Source: Actinomadura barringtoniae (GTDB lineage: Bacteria; Actinomycetota; Actinomycetes; Streptosporangiales; Streptosporangiaceae). From it: a DNA stretch of 64,000 nucleotides. Where the stretch lies: positions 124,001-188,000 of the forward strand of contig NZ_JAGEOJ010000025.1 in NCBI RefSeq assembly GCF_017573505.1. The letters are read 5' to 3'. The notes beneath the pieces were generated by a model that was not told where the DNA came from, did not search any database, and was given only the letters and a program-made list of their open reading frames with translations. Of this stretch, positions 1 to 8,490 are shown piece by piece. A program made the translations under genes and the position numbers. Each line of letters opens with the position of its first letter. The first letter of the stretch is position 1.

Positions 1-34
1 GCCCATCGCCTACGACATGACCAGGGACCTGTAG
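1..34 (+). CDS. 3' end of a LURP-one-related protein (partial)
   Basis: Only the last ten codons are in the window, ending in PIAYDMTRDL and a TAG stop that shares its final G with the GTG start of the next gene. This tail matches the ends of the three complete LURP-one-like (LOR) proteins here: the 22660-23526 protein has a CPLAYD motif at the same place, and the 7518 and 34 genes have ATPLVVDL and ASPIAIEL. The inference is that another LOR paralogue lies directly upstream and is translationally coupled to the next gene. The tail is short, so the call rests on motif position and adjacency. Confidence 0.45.
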   Translation, partial: PIAYDMTRDL

Positions 35-705
35 TGACCGACCTCTGGAACGCCCCGGCGTGGGTCCTCGAGGAGCCCGAGCAGCGGCGCGAGTACGTGA
101 TCCTCGATCAGGCCGGCCAGGTGCTGGCCAACGTTCCGCGCGTACCGCTGCAGCCCCAGGGCGGACAGGGCGGCGGCGGTGGAGGCGGCGGAGGCCTGCC
201 GTACGCCAACCCGCACGCACAGCACGACGAGTCCCGCGTGGTGGTGCGGGTGGCGGACCCGAGCGGCACCACGCTCTTCTTCGTCGACCGGATCGGCACG
301 CCCGCGGACGGCACGCCCGACCACGTGCTGGTCGTGGCCGGCGACGGGCAGACCATGATCGGCTCGCTGGCCCTCGCCACGGCGGGCGCGCGGTCGGCCT
401 TCCGGATCGTGCGCGGCGGCGGCTTCGGCGGCACCGGCTACGCGATGCGCGACGCCCAGGGCCAGGAGGTCGGCCGCGCCACGCGGCAGCCCACCCCGCC
501 CGGCACCCCTGAGCTGCACTTCTCGCTCGCCGACGGGCAGGGCACCGAGGTCGGGCGCCTGCACGCCACCCAGTCGGCCTACGGCGAGCGGCGGCGCCGC
601 TGGGAGCTCCAGTGGGGCAACTGGCCGCAGGATCCGCTGCGCATGCTGGTGATGGCGTCACCGATCGCGATCGAACTGCTCACGCCGATCGACATTCATC
701 GCTGA
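34..705 (+). CDS. LURP-one-related (LOR/tubby-like fold) protein
   Basis: A 223-aa protein starting at GTG directly on the stop of the preceding partial gene. It has no signal peptide or membrane helix. After a glycine-rich stretch (about residues 47-58) comes a beta-rich domain with the pattern V-R-V-x-D-P-x-G-T-x-L-F-F-V-D-R, then G-x-x-I-G-S, and a C-terminal hydrophobic strand LRMLVMASPIAIEL. The same pattern and spacing occur in the 7518-8204 protein, and the C-terminal LRTL..(A)xPL element occurs in the 22660-23526 protein. LOR domains share the tubby/scramblase fold and are thought to bind lipids or act at membranes; the bacterial members have no established function. In this window they sit beside T7SS genes. 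Confidence 0.6.
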   Translation: MTDLWNAPAWVLEEPEQRREYVILDQAGQVLANVPRVPLQPQGGQGGGGGGGGGLPYANPHAQHDESRVVVRVADPSGTTLFFVDRIGTPADGTPDHVLVVAGDGQTMIGSLALATAGARSAFRIVRGGGFGGTGYAMRDAQGQEVGRATRQPTPPGTPELHFSLADGQGTEVGRLHATQSAYGERRRRWELQWGNWPQDPLRMLVMASPIAIELLTPIDIHR

Positions 706-732
706 TCAAGCCCATAAGGGTACGATCTGCGC

Positions 733-2031
733 GTGCTCGGACCATCCCCCCGGTCGCCCCTCGTCCTGCCGTGGGCCACCGTGAAGCTCGCGGGACGGTT
801 CGTGCTGCCGCTGACCCTCTGGTACACGATCGGCCAGCTGCTGCGGTACGGCCTCCTGTACGGGGGCTACAAGATCGGCCAGCAGAAGGGGACCCTGGCG
901 ACGGTCGTGCCGCTGGTCATCATCAGCCTGCTGATCCTGACCACGCTGTTCGTCACGGTCGCGATGGTGCACAGCGTGCGCGAGGGCCTGGACGTGGTGA
1001 ACGCCCGCGAGGCGGGCGGCGGGCTCACGCCCTGGGCGGTCGGCAACGACGAGTCGATGATCGAGGCGCTGAACCGCGCGATCGTGCCGTTCGTGATCTT
1101 CTACCTGGCGTGGGGGATGATCAGGGACGACGCCCTGGAGTTCGCCGACTCGGCCTCCAGCCGCGGGTTCGCCGACGGGGGTTTCGAAGGGAGCACCAAG
1201 AGCCTCGGCCTGGTGAGCGCGCTCGACAAGCACATGCCGCTGGCGATCGGGCTGACCGCCGCGTTCTTCGTCCTCCGGCTGTTCGCGGACTGGCTGCTGT
1301 CCCGGCGGTTCCAGAGCGCCGCCGGGATGATCCGGGCGTTCCTCGAGGTCAACTTCGCGCTGTTCGCGATCTTCACGGTCGACCACGCGCGGGGGCTGGC
1401 GGGGGACTGGGTGGTCCAGCGCGAGGCGTGGGGGTGGTTCACCGACCTCTCCGGTGGCGTCCTCGGCCTCTGGCCCTCGTTCAAGTACGCCGTCCTGGGT
1501 GGCCTGGTGTGGCTGGTGATCGCCGGGGTGATCCTCGGGCTGGACGCCAGCGACGAGCGCGTCGTGCTCGGCCAGAGCCGCGCGGCCAAGCGCCTCGCCA
1601 AGGCGAGCGGCATGGAGGGCGACAACGGCCTCATGGAGGTCCTGACCAGGGGCTTCCGCGAGATGTGGCTGCCCGCCTGGTACGGGCTCCGGCTGGTCCG
1701 CCGGGCCGGAATCGTGCCGTTCGGCGCGTTCGCCATGCTCTTCAGCGGCCTGTACGTGGTCGAGGACCTCTCCCGGCGGCTCGTCTACGACCTGCTGGGG
1801 CCGCACGAGGCGGGCTGGTGGATGCCGGTGCTGCCGATCGTCGGGTTCTGCACCGGGCTGATCTTCGAGATCCTGCGGATCTGCCTGCTCGCCGCCACGT
1901 TCAACCTGGTGATGGCGCGGGTCACTGTGCAAACCGCAGCGAAACCTGTCGCGCCGGCTTTCGCCCCACCGAGTCAGGCTGGATCTGCAGGGCCACTGAA
2001 CCGGCCTTGGACCGAGGGAGCACGCCCGTGA
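733..2031 (+). CDS. Polytopic membrane protein of unknown function
   Basis: A 432-aa protein with a GTG start. About eight hydrophobic segments run from residue 20 to near the C-terminus (for example around 20-43, 54-78, 116-130 and 168-190, with the last pair at about 350-395). A soluble stretch around residues 265-300 is rich in Arg/Lys/Ala. No catalytic motif or named family was recognised. It follows the LOR genes by 27 bp and may be cotranscribed with them. Its last 37 codons (1922-2031) overlap the 3' end of the convergent gene 1922-3052, so the two mRNAs would be complementary over about 110 bases. The C-terminal tail inside the overlap is Pro/Ala-rich and probably cytoplasmic or disordered. 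Confidence 0.6.
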   Translation: MLGPSPRSPLVLPWATVKLAGRFVLPLTLWYTIGQLLRYGLLYGGYKIGQQKGTLATVVPLVIISLLILTTLFVTVAMVHSVREGLDVVNAREAGGGLTPWAVGNDESMIEALNRAIVPFVIFYLAWGMIRDDALEFADSASSRGFADGGFEGSTKSLGLVSALDKHMPLAIGLTAAFFVLRLFADWLLSRRFQSAAGMIRAFLEVNFALFAIFTVDHARGLAGDWVVQREAWGWFTDLSGGVLGLWPSFKYAVLGGLVWLVIAGVILGLDASDERVVLGQSRAAKRLAKASGMEGDNGLMEVLTRGFREMWLPAWYGLRLVRRAGIVPFGAFAMLFSGLYVVEDLSRRLVYDLLGPHEAGWWMPVLPIVGFCTGLIFEILRICLLAATFNLVMARVTVQTAAKPVAPAFAPPSQAGSAGPLNRPWTEGARP

Positions 2032-3052
2032 CGACCAGGCGCAGCACCACCCCCGGCTGAGGGTTCGCGGTGTTGCCGTCCGGGGTGTCGGCCGTGGCGT
2101 CCCACTCGCGGCCGTCCTGATCGCGGAACGAGTACTCGAACCCGTGCCCGTCGATCTTCTTGGCGCCCGCCGCGTTCAGCGGCTTGACCAGCATCGTCAG
2201 CTTCAGCTCGGTCGCCTGCGGGTCGACCTTGGAGTACGGCGGGGCCTCGGCGCGCTGCTCCAGCTTCCACTGGACCTCGCCGATCGTGCCTGCCGTGCCC
2301 TTGGTCACCTGCGTGGGCGCCTCGGGCCCGCCGAACGTCTTGTCGGAGTTCTTCTTCCAGTCCACCCACTGGAGGCCGAGGATCAGCGGGATCATCGCCA
2401 CCAGGGCCAGCGCCTCGATGATCCGCCGGTCGCGCAGCGGCATCCGCCGGGCCGCCCGCCTGAGCTCGGCCTCGCTGGGCTGCTTGGCGGGGTCGGGCCG
2501 CGTCTCGTCGAACGGATCCCGTTCCCGCCGCTGCTCCTGGCCGCGCCTCCACTCGTGCGTGCCCTGGCCGCCGCCGTACGGGCCGTTCTGCGTCTGCTGC
2601 CGCTGCCACTCGCCGGTCCCGCCCTGCCGCTGCCGCTCTCCGGTCCCGCCCTGCTGCTGGCCCCGGCCAGGCTGCTGGCCCCGGCCAGGCTGCTGGCCAC
2701 GGCCGGGCTCTGGGCCACGGCCGGGCTGCTGCTGACCAGGGCCAGGCTGCTGACCAGGGCCAGGCTCCGGGCTACGGCCGGGCTGCTGGCTACGGCCGGG
2801 CTGCTGGCCACGGCCGGGCTGCTGGCCACGGCCAGGCTGCTGGCCACGGCCGGGCTCCGGGCTACGGCCAGGCTGCTGCTGGCCAGGGCCAGGCTGCCGG
2901 TCACGGCCAGGCTCGGGGCCCCGCGAGCGGGGTTGGGGCTGCGAGGGCTGCTGGGGGTGGCGCGGGTCGGGCTGGGGCGGGCGCCTGTGCGCGGGGCCGC
3001 GCCGTGCGCGCGGGTCCGGGTCGGACGGGGGCCAGGGAGGTGGCGCGCTCAT
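1922..3052 (-). CDS. Single-pass membrane protein with Gln/Pro/Gly-repeat N-terminus
   Basis: A 376-aa protein whose ATG overlaps the stop of the upstream gene (ATGA), which fixes this start over longer in-frame alternatives. Residues 1 to about 150 are low complexity, dominated by imperfect GRGQQPGRGQQP units. A basic stretch and one hydrophobic segment (ALALVAMIPLILGLQW, about residue 205-220) follow. The C-terminal 150 residues form a probably extracytoplasmic beta domain ending in VSLRFAQ. It is the third gene of an operon with 3642-4271 and 3049-3645. All three have one membrane anchor and a similar exported domain that recalls DUF4352-type immunoglobulin-like folds (inference, weak). 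Function unknown. Its 3' end overlaps the convergent gene 733-2031. Confidence 0.6.
   Translation of the reverse strand: MSAPPPWPPSDPDPRARRGPAHRRPPQPDPRHPQQPSQPQPRSRGPEPGRDRQPGPGQQQPGRSPEPGRGQQPGRGQQPGRGQQPGRSQQPGRSPEPGPGQQPGPGQQQPGRGPEPGRGQQPGRGQQPGRGQQQGGTGERQRQGGTGEWQRQQTQNGPYGGGQGTHEWRRGQEQRRERDPFDETRPDPAKQPSEAELRRAARRMPLRDRRIIEALALVAMIPLILGLQWVDWKKNSDKTFGGPEAPTQVTKGTAGTIGEVQWKLEQRAEAPPYSKVDPQATELKLTMLVKPLNAAGAKKIDGHGFEYSFRDQDGREWDATADTPDGNTANPQPGVVLRLVVTGVLPRSKAGSVALQIQPDSVGRKPARQVSLRFAQ
2641..2920 (-). repeat. Degenerate 15-bp tandem repeats coding (Q)QPGRGQ units
   Basis: About 280 bp of imperfect 15-bp units, read on the plus strand as ggctgctggccacggcc-type repeats. They encode the Gln/Pro/Gly/Arg-rich N-terminal tail of the 1922-3052 protein. 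The copies differ mainly at third positions and by single-codon changes, as in an expanding and decaying coding minisatellite. Confidence 0.75.
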
Positions 3053-3645
3053 TGCTGCACCGTCCGCATGTCGAAGCTCGCCGGTGCCGTACGGATCATC
3101 TCGTCGGCGCGGGACTTGCTGATCCCCAGGTCGATGTCGGTCGCCGCGGACAGCTGGGTGAACAGGCCGCCCTCGCTGACCACCATGCGCGCCCCGGCCA
3201 GCCTGTTCTTGGGCAGCTCGAAGAGGAACGCGGCGCGGCTCCAGACCAGGGGCGCGTAGTCCGGTTCGAGCAGGCCCGAGGCGCCGAGCCGCGGGCTCTT
3301 GTTGAACTTGTAGCCGCCGGGGGTCTCCAGCGTGCCGGTGTTGAGCCTCAACGGCTTGCGCCGGCTGGTCGCGCGGAACTGCACGATCAGGAAGATGCCG
3401 TCCGTGGCGGTCGGCGGGTTGATCGACAGCGAGGGTGCCAGGGAACGGGCCGCGGTGACGCGCTCGACCTGGAGGCTGAAGTCGGCGTTGGTGACGACCT
3501 TGCCGACCTTGCCCTGGGTACGGATCGGGTCCATGACGTCGGCCTCGACGTGCGGGCGCAGGGAGTGCAGCCACATGGCGGCGGCCAGCAGGGCGGTGCC
3601 GATCAGCGCCGATCCGCCGCGTACGAGCAGCATCCGGGTGTTCAT
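3049..3645 (-). CDS. Single-pass membrane/exported protein, second gene of operon
   Basis: A 198-aa protein with ATG overlapping the preceding stop (3642-3645) and a stop overlapping the next ATG, so the three genes are translationally coupled. The N-terminus (MNTRMLLVRGGSALIGTALLAAAMWL) is a signal-anchor. The rest is a probably extracytoplasmic domain with alternating strands containing DFSLQVERV, IFLIVQFRATS and YAPLVW patterns. The layout is like that of its two operon neighbours. No enzyme motif is visible. The three proteins may form one envelope complex or sense an extracellular ligand; this is inference from shared architecture only. Confidence 0.6.
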   Translation of the reverse strand: MNTRMLLVRGGSALIGTALLAAAMWLHSLRPHVEADVMDPIRTQGKVGKVVTNADFSLQVERVTAARSLAPSLSINPPTATDGIFLIVQFRATSRRKPLRLNTGTLETPGGYKFNKSPRLGASGLLEPDYAPLVWSRAAFLFELPKNRLAGARMVVSEGGLFTQLSAATDIDLGISKSRADEMIRTAPASFDMRTVQQ

Positions 3646-4271
3646 GAGGCGGCCAGCCGAAGCGTCAGCTTGCCCGCGAGGGCGTCATCGGTCGGGTCCG
3701 TGCGCCAGTCGTACTCCTTGTCGGTGAACCCGGTGCCCCACTCCCACTGGCGCAGGCCGACGGTGAACTCCTTGGGGGCGTCCGCCGGGCCCATCTTCCA
3801 CATGGCGACCGCCTCGACCGGCAGCCCGGGCTGGATGGACAGGGTCTTGCTGCCGGCGGCCGTGGCCTCGATGTCGTCGGGCGGGACCCACTTGCCGGTC
3901 TTGGTGCGCGCGGCCACGCCGTTCAGCAGCCCGCCGGAGCTCAGCGAGGCGCTCTCCTTGTCGTGACTGACCACGTGCATGCGGACGATCACGTACCGCT
4001 GGATCTTGATGTCGAGGGCGCCCTTCTGCATGACGATCTTCGCGTCGCGTACCGTCACGCTGAATCGCCCCTGGTCGATCTCGTTCCCCGGAGCCTTCAC
4101 CGGCTGCTGCGGGGTCTCCTTCAGCCCGCCCACCACCCACAGCACCCCGACGAACAGCGCGAAGGCCACGGCCGCTCCCACGGGCAGCACGAATCGGTGC
4201 CAGCGCGGCTTGGGCCGCGGGGCGGGAGCTCCGACCGGGGGTGGCGGGGCAACCGGGGGAGGTGATCGCAT
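3642..4271 (-). CDS. Single-pass membrane protein, first gene of three-gene operon
   Basis: A 209-aa protein with an ATG start. A short cytoplasmic Pro-rich segment (residues 1-25) precedes one membrane helix (FVLPVGAAVAFALFVGVLWVV, about 27-47). A 160-aa exported domain follows, with RFSVTVRDAKIV, IVRMHVVSHDKESASL and LTLRLAAS strand patterns that recall the N-terminal strands of DUF4352-like domains. It leads the operon continued by 3049-3645 and 1922-3052 through ATGA overlaps. Function unknown; the family suggestion is tentative. Confidence 0.55.
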   Translation of the reverse strand: MRSPPPVAPPPPVGAPAPRPKPRWHRFVLPVGAAVAFALFVGVLWVVGGLKETPQQPVKAPGNEIDQGRFSVTVRDAKIVMQKGALDIKIQRYVIVRMHVVSHDKESASLSSGGLLNGVAARTKTGKWVPPDDIEATAAGSKTLSIQPGLPVEAVAMWKMGPADAPKEFTVGLRQWEWGTGFTDKEYDWRTDPTDDALAGKLTLRLAAS

Positions 4272-4432
4272 GCGGCAGATGGTAATGCCTGACCGGTTTC
4301 GGGTCAGTTCGGACCCGGATTCCGGGATATCAGTGCGGTTCTAGATCCCGGGATGTCGGCTCCGGCAGCGGGCCGGGGATGTCGGCTCCGGTCGCGGGTC
4401 AGGGAGGTCGGCTCGGCGGCAGGGCCGGGGCG

Positions 4433-5626
4433 TCAGTTCTGGTCAGGGTCCCGGGAGATGGCGACCCGGCCCGGGCGCCAGCCGCGGCGCTTGCCCGCCG
4501 GGATCAGGGTGCCCGCCGCGAGCGCGACGAGCGCGAGACCGAGGGCGCCCAGCGTGATGATCGCGGACAGGTTCCGGGTGGTGGAGTCGGCCCGTTCCGG
4601 CATGACGATCTTGACCGGCGTGATCGGCGCCGGGGCGTTGGGCTTGGCGTTCGGGCTCAGCACGGCCGAGACGGCCGCGTTGGGGTTGACCTTGCCCTGG
4701 CCGCTGCCCTCGCCGATGTTGCCCTCGGCGGTGGCCTCGATGCGCTGCTTGACCTGCTGGGGCGTCAGCTTGGGGTAGCGCTCCTTGATCAGCGCGACGA
4801 CGCCGGCGACGTACGGCGTGGCGAAGCTGGTGCCCTCCTTCGGCACGGCCCACTGGCCGTCGGGGGCGGTGGTCAGCGTGTCCTTGCCCGGGGCCACGAC
4901 GGTGACCTGGCCCTTGCCGTTGGAGAAGTCGGTCAGCTGGCCGTACTGGTCGATGGCGCCGACCGAGATGACGCCCGGGTACTGCGCCGGATAGAGCGGC
5001 CCCGGGGTCTGGCCGTTCTTCTTGTCGATGTTGCCTGCCGCGGCCACGACGGGGATGCCGTGCGCGAGGGCGTTCTCCACGGCCTGCCGCATCCGCGGGG
5101 TGTCCTCGGGGAACTGCGCCGACACGTTGATCACGTCGGCGTTCAGCGAGACCGCCTTCTCGATGCCCTCGCTGATCGGGTCGGCGCTGTTGAGGTCGGC
5201 CGTGTTGGAGATCTTGACCGGGATGATCTTCGCGTCCGGGGCGACCCCGTAGAACGGCGTCATCCCCTTCTTGGCGGCGATGATCCCCGCGACCCAGGTG
5301 CCGTGGCCGACGCAGTCCTCGGTGCTGGTCTTGGTCAGGTCGGCGCCGCCGCTGACCTGACCCTTCAGCTGGGGGTTCTCGGTCGACACGCCGCTGTCCA
5401 CGACGGCGACCGAGATGCCCTTGCCGGTCGCCTTGGACTGGGCCTCGTTGATGCTGAGCACCTTCTGCGGCCACGGCTCGTCGGTGATCTGCTTCTGGGT
5501 GAGCTCGGTCACCTGCTCGGGCTGGCTCTGGCAGCCCTTCGGCGCCGCGAGGGCCGGCTGCGCGGTGAGCGCGGGCGCGAACGGCACGAGGCATCCGGTG
5601 ACCGCCACCGCCGCCGCCCATCTCAT
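4433..5626 (-). CDS. mycP: Type VII secretion-associated mycosin (subtilisin-like serine protease)
   Basis: A 397-aa exported protease. A signal peptide ends near ALAAPKG (residue 28). The subtilase triad is complete: Asp77 in VAVVDSGV, His108 in GHGTWVAG and Ser267 in GTSFATPYVAG. A C-terminal membrane helix (LSAIITLGALGLALVALAAG, about 355-375) with a basic RRGWRPGR tail gives the topology expected of mycosins, which anchor the protease on the outer face and stabilise the ESX complex. It lies apart from the core, divergent from the 5864 substrate cassette, and is one of two mycosins in the window. Start is ATG at a cleavable signal sequence. Confidence 0.88.
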   Translation of the reverse strand: MRWAAAVAVTGCLVPFAPALTAQPALAAPKGCQSQPEQVTELTQKQITDEPWPQKVLSINEAQSKATGKGISVAVVDSGVSTENPQLKGQVSGGADLTKTSTEDCVGHGTWVAGIIAAKKGMTPFYGVAPDAKIIPVKISNTADLNSADPISEGIEKAVSLNADVINVSAQFPEDTPRMRQAVENALAHGIPVVAAAGNIDKKNGQTPGPLYPAQYPGVISVGAIDQYGQLTDFSNGKGQVTVVAPGKDTLTTAPDGQWAVPKEGTSFATPYVAGVVALIKERYPKLTPQQVKQRIEATAEGNIGEGSGQGKVNPNAAVSAVLSPNAKPNAPAPITPVKIVMPERADSTTRNLSAIITLGALGLALVALAAGTLIPAGKRRGWRPGRVAISRDPDQN

Positions 5627-5863
5627 CCCGAGGCCTCCAACACGTAGCTCACCGTCACGTTCGTCGCACAGATCCTACGGGACCGCGCGACTTGAGGGGT
5701 CTGGGGCCTTTCTTTTCGTTCAGAACGCATCTGACCAGCTGAGTCATTTGCCCCTTACGGATACGCTTCATGATCACTCCGCTCTCATCGAAATCTCATA
5801 GAGCTACCTCATAGAGCTCCTCCGACCGACCGAACCCCCCGCTGAGGCCGACGAAGGACACGC

Positions 5864-6169
5864 ATGGGCAACCAGATCTACGTGGATCCCGACGGGATCT
5901 CCAAGCACGGCAAGGAACTGAAGGAGAAGTACGTCACCCAGCTCGAGAAGGTGGGTGAGGACATGAGCAAGGACGGCGTCTACAACCTCGAGGGCGGCGC
6001 GTTCAGCATCACCTGCACGATGGCCTCGGTCGCCTACCCGGGCGCGATCCAGTTCGTCTTCCAGGACCTCAAGACCCACATCGAGATGCTGGACGGCTAC
6101 GCCGGGAACATCGAGGTGACGGCCAAGAACTACCAGGGCGCCGAAGACGCCAGCCGGATCACCGGCTGA
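5864..6169 (+). CDS. Small Esx/EspC-like T7SS protein
   Basis: A 101-aa, mostly helical protein with no signal peptide; SD GAAGGA lies upstream of ATG. It opens with MGNQIYVDPDGISKHGKELKEKY and has a Gly/aromatic bend midway (YNLEGGAFSITC), then a second helix ending in a YQGAEDASRITG tail. This helix-turn-helix size and layout fit WXG100/EspC-type T7SS targets, although a strict W-x-G is absent. It is the first gene of a plus-strand cassette, 47 bp before the 434-aa candidate substrate, as a secretion partner or chaperone would be. Assignment rests on size, context and helix pattern. Confidence 0.55.
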   Translation: MGNQIYVDPDGISKHGKELKEKYVTQLEKVGEDMSKDGVYNLEGGAFSITCTMASVAYPGAIQFVFQDLKTHIEMLDGYAGNIEVTAKNYQGAEDASRITG

Positions 6170-6216
6170 CCTGCCTGCACTCCTTGCCCCCGTACGTACT
6201 GAAGGAAGGTTGAGCC

Positions 6217-7521
6217 ATGGGAGCCGGCAGAGCCCTCGGAGCCGTCGAGACCATGATGAGCACGGCGGTCACCGAAGCCGGGACCGCCTCGTTCGTGCTG
6301 CCACCGGCGGCGATGATCACTTTTCAGTTCAAGCTGTCGACCGGCGACGCCCCCGCGCTGGACGAGGCCGGCCAGGCCTGGCGCGACGCCTCGGAGGCGA
6401 TCCAGAAGCTGATCAGCGAGCTGCCGCAGAGCGTCTCGGCCGTGCCGGGCGAGACCTGGACGGCCGACGACCGGCCCGCCTACGAGGCGAAGGTCCAGGA
6501 GTTCTGCTCCCAGCTGGACGCCCTGCAGACCTACTGCCAGGCCGTCGGGATCTCCCTGACCTCGCTGGCGTACGCGCAGCTCACCTACGCGGCGTTCGCG
6601 GTCGGCATGGGCACCTTCCTCGCCGCCCTGGGCGTGGCCGTGATCGCGGCGGCCGCCTCGGTCGTCGGCTCGCCCTCGATCGCGGGCATGGAGGCGACGG
6701 CCGCGACCTGCCTGACGATCACCACCGTCGCCACCGGGATCCTGGCCGCGGCGGGCCAGATCATCGCCGCGGTGCTGGCCGGCGGCGCCGCCCTCACCGC
6801 GGTCACCGAGAAGGGGCGCGGCAACGACCAGGCGCTCGGCGACTTCCTCAAGGCGCAGCAGGTCGGTGCGGCGGGCGCCGCGGCCAACCTCCTGCAGAAC
6901 GCCGCCAACGCCGGGCTCGCCTTCGTGAACCGCCGCCAGGACGCCGTGCTCCCCAAGGGCAAGAAGCTGCCCAAGGGGCAGAAGGGCACGCCCCTGCAGG
7001 GCGTCGACCTGGACGCCGACCGCGACTTCAACAACACCTGGAACGTCGGCGGCGGCGCCAACATCCAGACCCCCGGCGGCTCCTCGCACGAGTTCGGCGT
7101 CCACGGCAAGAAGGGCGACGGCCAGGCCTGGGGCGTCGACGGCAACTACTCCTACGAAGGCCCGCTCGGCAACTCCGGCAGCGTCGAGGGCGGCTACGAG
7201 CAGGACAAGGACGGCAAGGCCACCTGGAACGGCAAGGGCGAGTACAGCAACCAGTTCGGTACCAGCGGCAACGTCGGCTACGAGCACGACGACAAGGGCC
7301 ACGACAAGGTCACCGGCGGTGCCGGCATGGAGCGGGGCCCGGTGACCGGCAACGTTGAGGGCAACGTGAACGCCGACACCGGCGAGTGGGGCGGCAAGGC
7401 CGATGGCTCGGTCGCGCCGGGCGGCGCCGAGGTGTTCGGCGGCTCGGGCGAAGTCCAGGGCCAGGGCGGCAACGTCACCGACGCCAAGGGCGACATGCGC
7501 CCGCCGTGGGAGATCCAGTGA
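6217..7521 (+). CDS. Candidate T7SS effector: WXG-like N-terminus, hydrophobic core, Gly-rich repeats
   Basis: A 434-aa protein; SD GGAAGG before ATG. Residues 35-110 form helices around ETWTADDRPAYEAKVQEF, where the Trp bend and Y/F spacing resemble a WXG100/LXG targeting domain. Residues about 115-195 hold three Ala-rich hydrophobic segments that could insert in membranes. A conserved linker (GNDQALGDFLKAQQ, NNTWNVGGG) leads into a Gly/Asn-rich region of alternating strand-like repeats (about 270-430) ending in PPWEIQ. No nuclease or other toxin motif is visible. The stop overlaps the GTG of the LOR gene (GTGA), so the two are coupled. An inverted truncated copy lies at 8543-9538. A secreted pore-forming or surface protein is the favoured guess. 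Confidence 0.55.
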   Translation: MGAGRALGAVETMMSTAVTEAGTASFVLPPAAMITFQFKLSTGDAPALDEAGQAWRDASEAIQKLISELPQSVSAVPGETWTADDRPAYEAKVQEFCSQLDALQTYCQAVGISLTSLAYAQLTYAAFAVGMGTFLAALGVAVIAAAASVVGSPSIAGMEATAATCLTITTVATGILAAAGQIIAAVLAGGAALTAVTEKGRGNDQALGDFLKAQQVGAAGAAANLLQNAANAGLAFVNRRQDAVLPKGKKLPKGQKGTPLQGVDLDADRDFNNTWNVGGGANIQTPGGSSHEFGVHGKKGDGQAWGVDGNYSYEGPLGNSGSVEGGYEQDKDGKATWNGKGEYSNQFGTSGNVGYEHDDKGHDKVTGGAGMERGPVTGNVEGNVNADTGEWGGKADGSVAPGGAEVFGGSGEVQGQGGNVTDAKGDMRPPWEIQ

Positions 7522-8204
7522 CCGACCTGTTCAGCGCACCCGTTCTGCGCTACGACGAGCCTGACGGCGAGGGCGATTACCGCATCACCGACGCCGAGGG
7601 CCAGGTCCTGGCGACCGGCAGCCGCGTCATGGGCGACAAGGAGAAGGGCTGGCTGAAGTCGGTGATGGCGAGCGGCGAGGAACTGCGCGGCCGCGCCATC
7701 GTACGGATCGACGCCCCCGACGGAACACCGCTCTTCTTCGTCGACCGTTCAGCCGACGAGCCCGGCGGAGCGGCCCGCGTGGCCGGCCCGTCGATCGCGG
7801 TCGTGGCCCCCGACGGCAGCCTCATCGGCCGCGTGGAGACCAACCTCCAGATGCTCGCCGAGACCGTGTCCGAGGGCATGCCCTCGTTCCCGGGGATGGG
7901 CCACTCCTACACCGCCGGCGACCGGGTCTTCGACGCCTCCGGGCAGCACATCATGGACGTCGTCTGGGAAGAGGTCCAGATCGACTACCACCACAACTGG
8001 TCGTCGGACGGCACGGACATGCGCACCGGCGGTCGCTACTGCGTCATCAGCGACACCAAGGGCGTGAACCTGGCGCGGATGGACGACAACTCCAACACCC
8101 GCAAGGACAAGTACGAGCTGCGCATCAACTTCCAGCTCCCCGAGCCCCTGCGCACCCTCGCCATCGCCACCCCGCTGGTAGTCGACCTGGGCGCCGCCCA
8201 CTGA
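7518..8204 (+). CDS. LURP-one-related protein coupled to the candidate effector
   Basis: A 228-aa protein starting at the GTG that overlaps the upstream stop. It contains the same beta pattern as the 34-705 protein (V-R-I-D-A-P-D-G-T-P-L-F-F-V-D-R at about 66-80) and the C-terminal LPEPLRTLAIATPLVVDL element shared with 22660-23526. No signal peptide or membrane helix, so it is probably cytosolic. Strict translational coupling to the 434-aa candidate effector suggests it acts on or with it, for example as chaperone, immunity factor or membrane adaptor. That role is inference; LOR proteins are known only as a lipid-scramblase/tubby-like fold. Confidence 0.6.
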   Translation: MTDLFSAPVLRYDEPDGEGDYRITDAEGQVLATGSRVMGDKEKGWLKSVMASGEELRGRAIVRIDAPDGTPLFFVDRSADEPGGAARVAGPSIAVVAPDGSLIGRVETNLQMLAETVSEGMPSFPGMGHSYTAGDRVFDASGQHIMDVVWEEVQIDYHHNWSSDGTDMRTGGRYCVISDTKGVNLARMDDNSNTRKDKYELRINFQLPEPLRTLAIATPLVVDLGAAH

Positions 8205-8214
8205 GGAGCCGACC

Positions 8215-8487
8215 ATGGGCAATCCGCAGGACCCTCAGGCGCCCTACCCGGGCTTTGAGAACGTCCACGCCGACCACCACCAGCGGACGCGGCACCAGGC
8301 GGAGCTCGCCGCCCAGCAGCCGGTCCAGCGGGTCACCCCGATGGACCTCATGCGAGGCGCGAGCGGCCCACCCGGCCCCGCCGCCGAGGTCGGCAAGAAG
8401 TACAGGAGCCAGCTGATCGTCCTGGCCGCCTTCTTCGCGCTCCTGGCCGTCATGGGCCTCATGCTGCTGATCAACAAGGCCCTCTGA
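8215..8487 (+). CDS. Small single-pass membrane protein
   Basis: A 90-aa protein with ATG preceded by GGAG, 10 bp after the LOR gene. The first 60 residues are polar and rich in His, Gln and Pro (HADHHQRTRHQAELAAQQP). The C-terminus is one helix (LIVLAAFFALLAVMGLMLLI) with only four residues after it, a tail-anchored layout. It is the last gene of the cassette and runs into a strong hairpin terminator. No family recognised. Confidence 0.55.
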   Translation: MGNPQDPQAPYPGFENVHADHHQRTRHQAELAAQQPVQRVTPMDLMRGASGPPGPAAEVGKKYRSQLIVLAAFFALLAVMGLMLLINKAL

Positions 8488-8490
8488 ACC

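Noticed and set aside
733..2031. EccE identity for the polytopic membrane protein
   Set aside because: EccE has two N-terminal helices and a soluble domain; this protein has about eight helices spread along its length.
3053..3574. Upstream extension of the 1922-3052 protein
   Set aside because: It would run across the whole upstream gene in another frame; the ATGA overlap at 3049-3052 defines a normal operon start.
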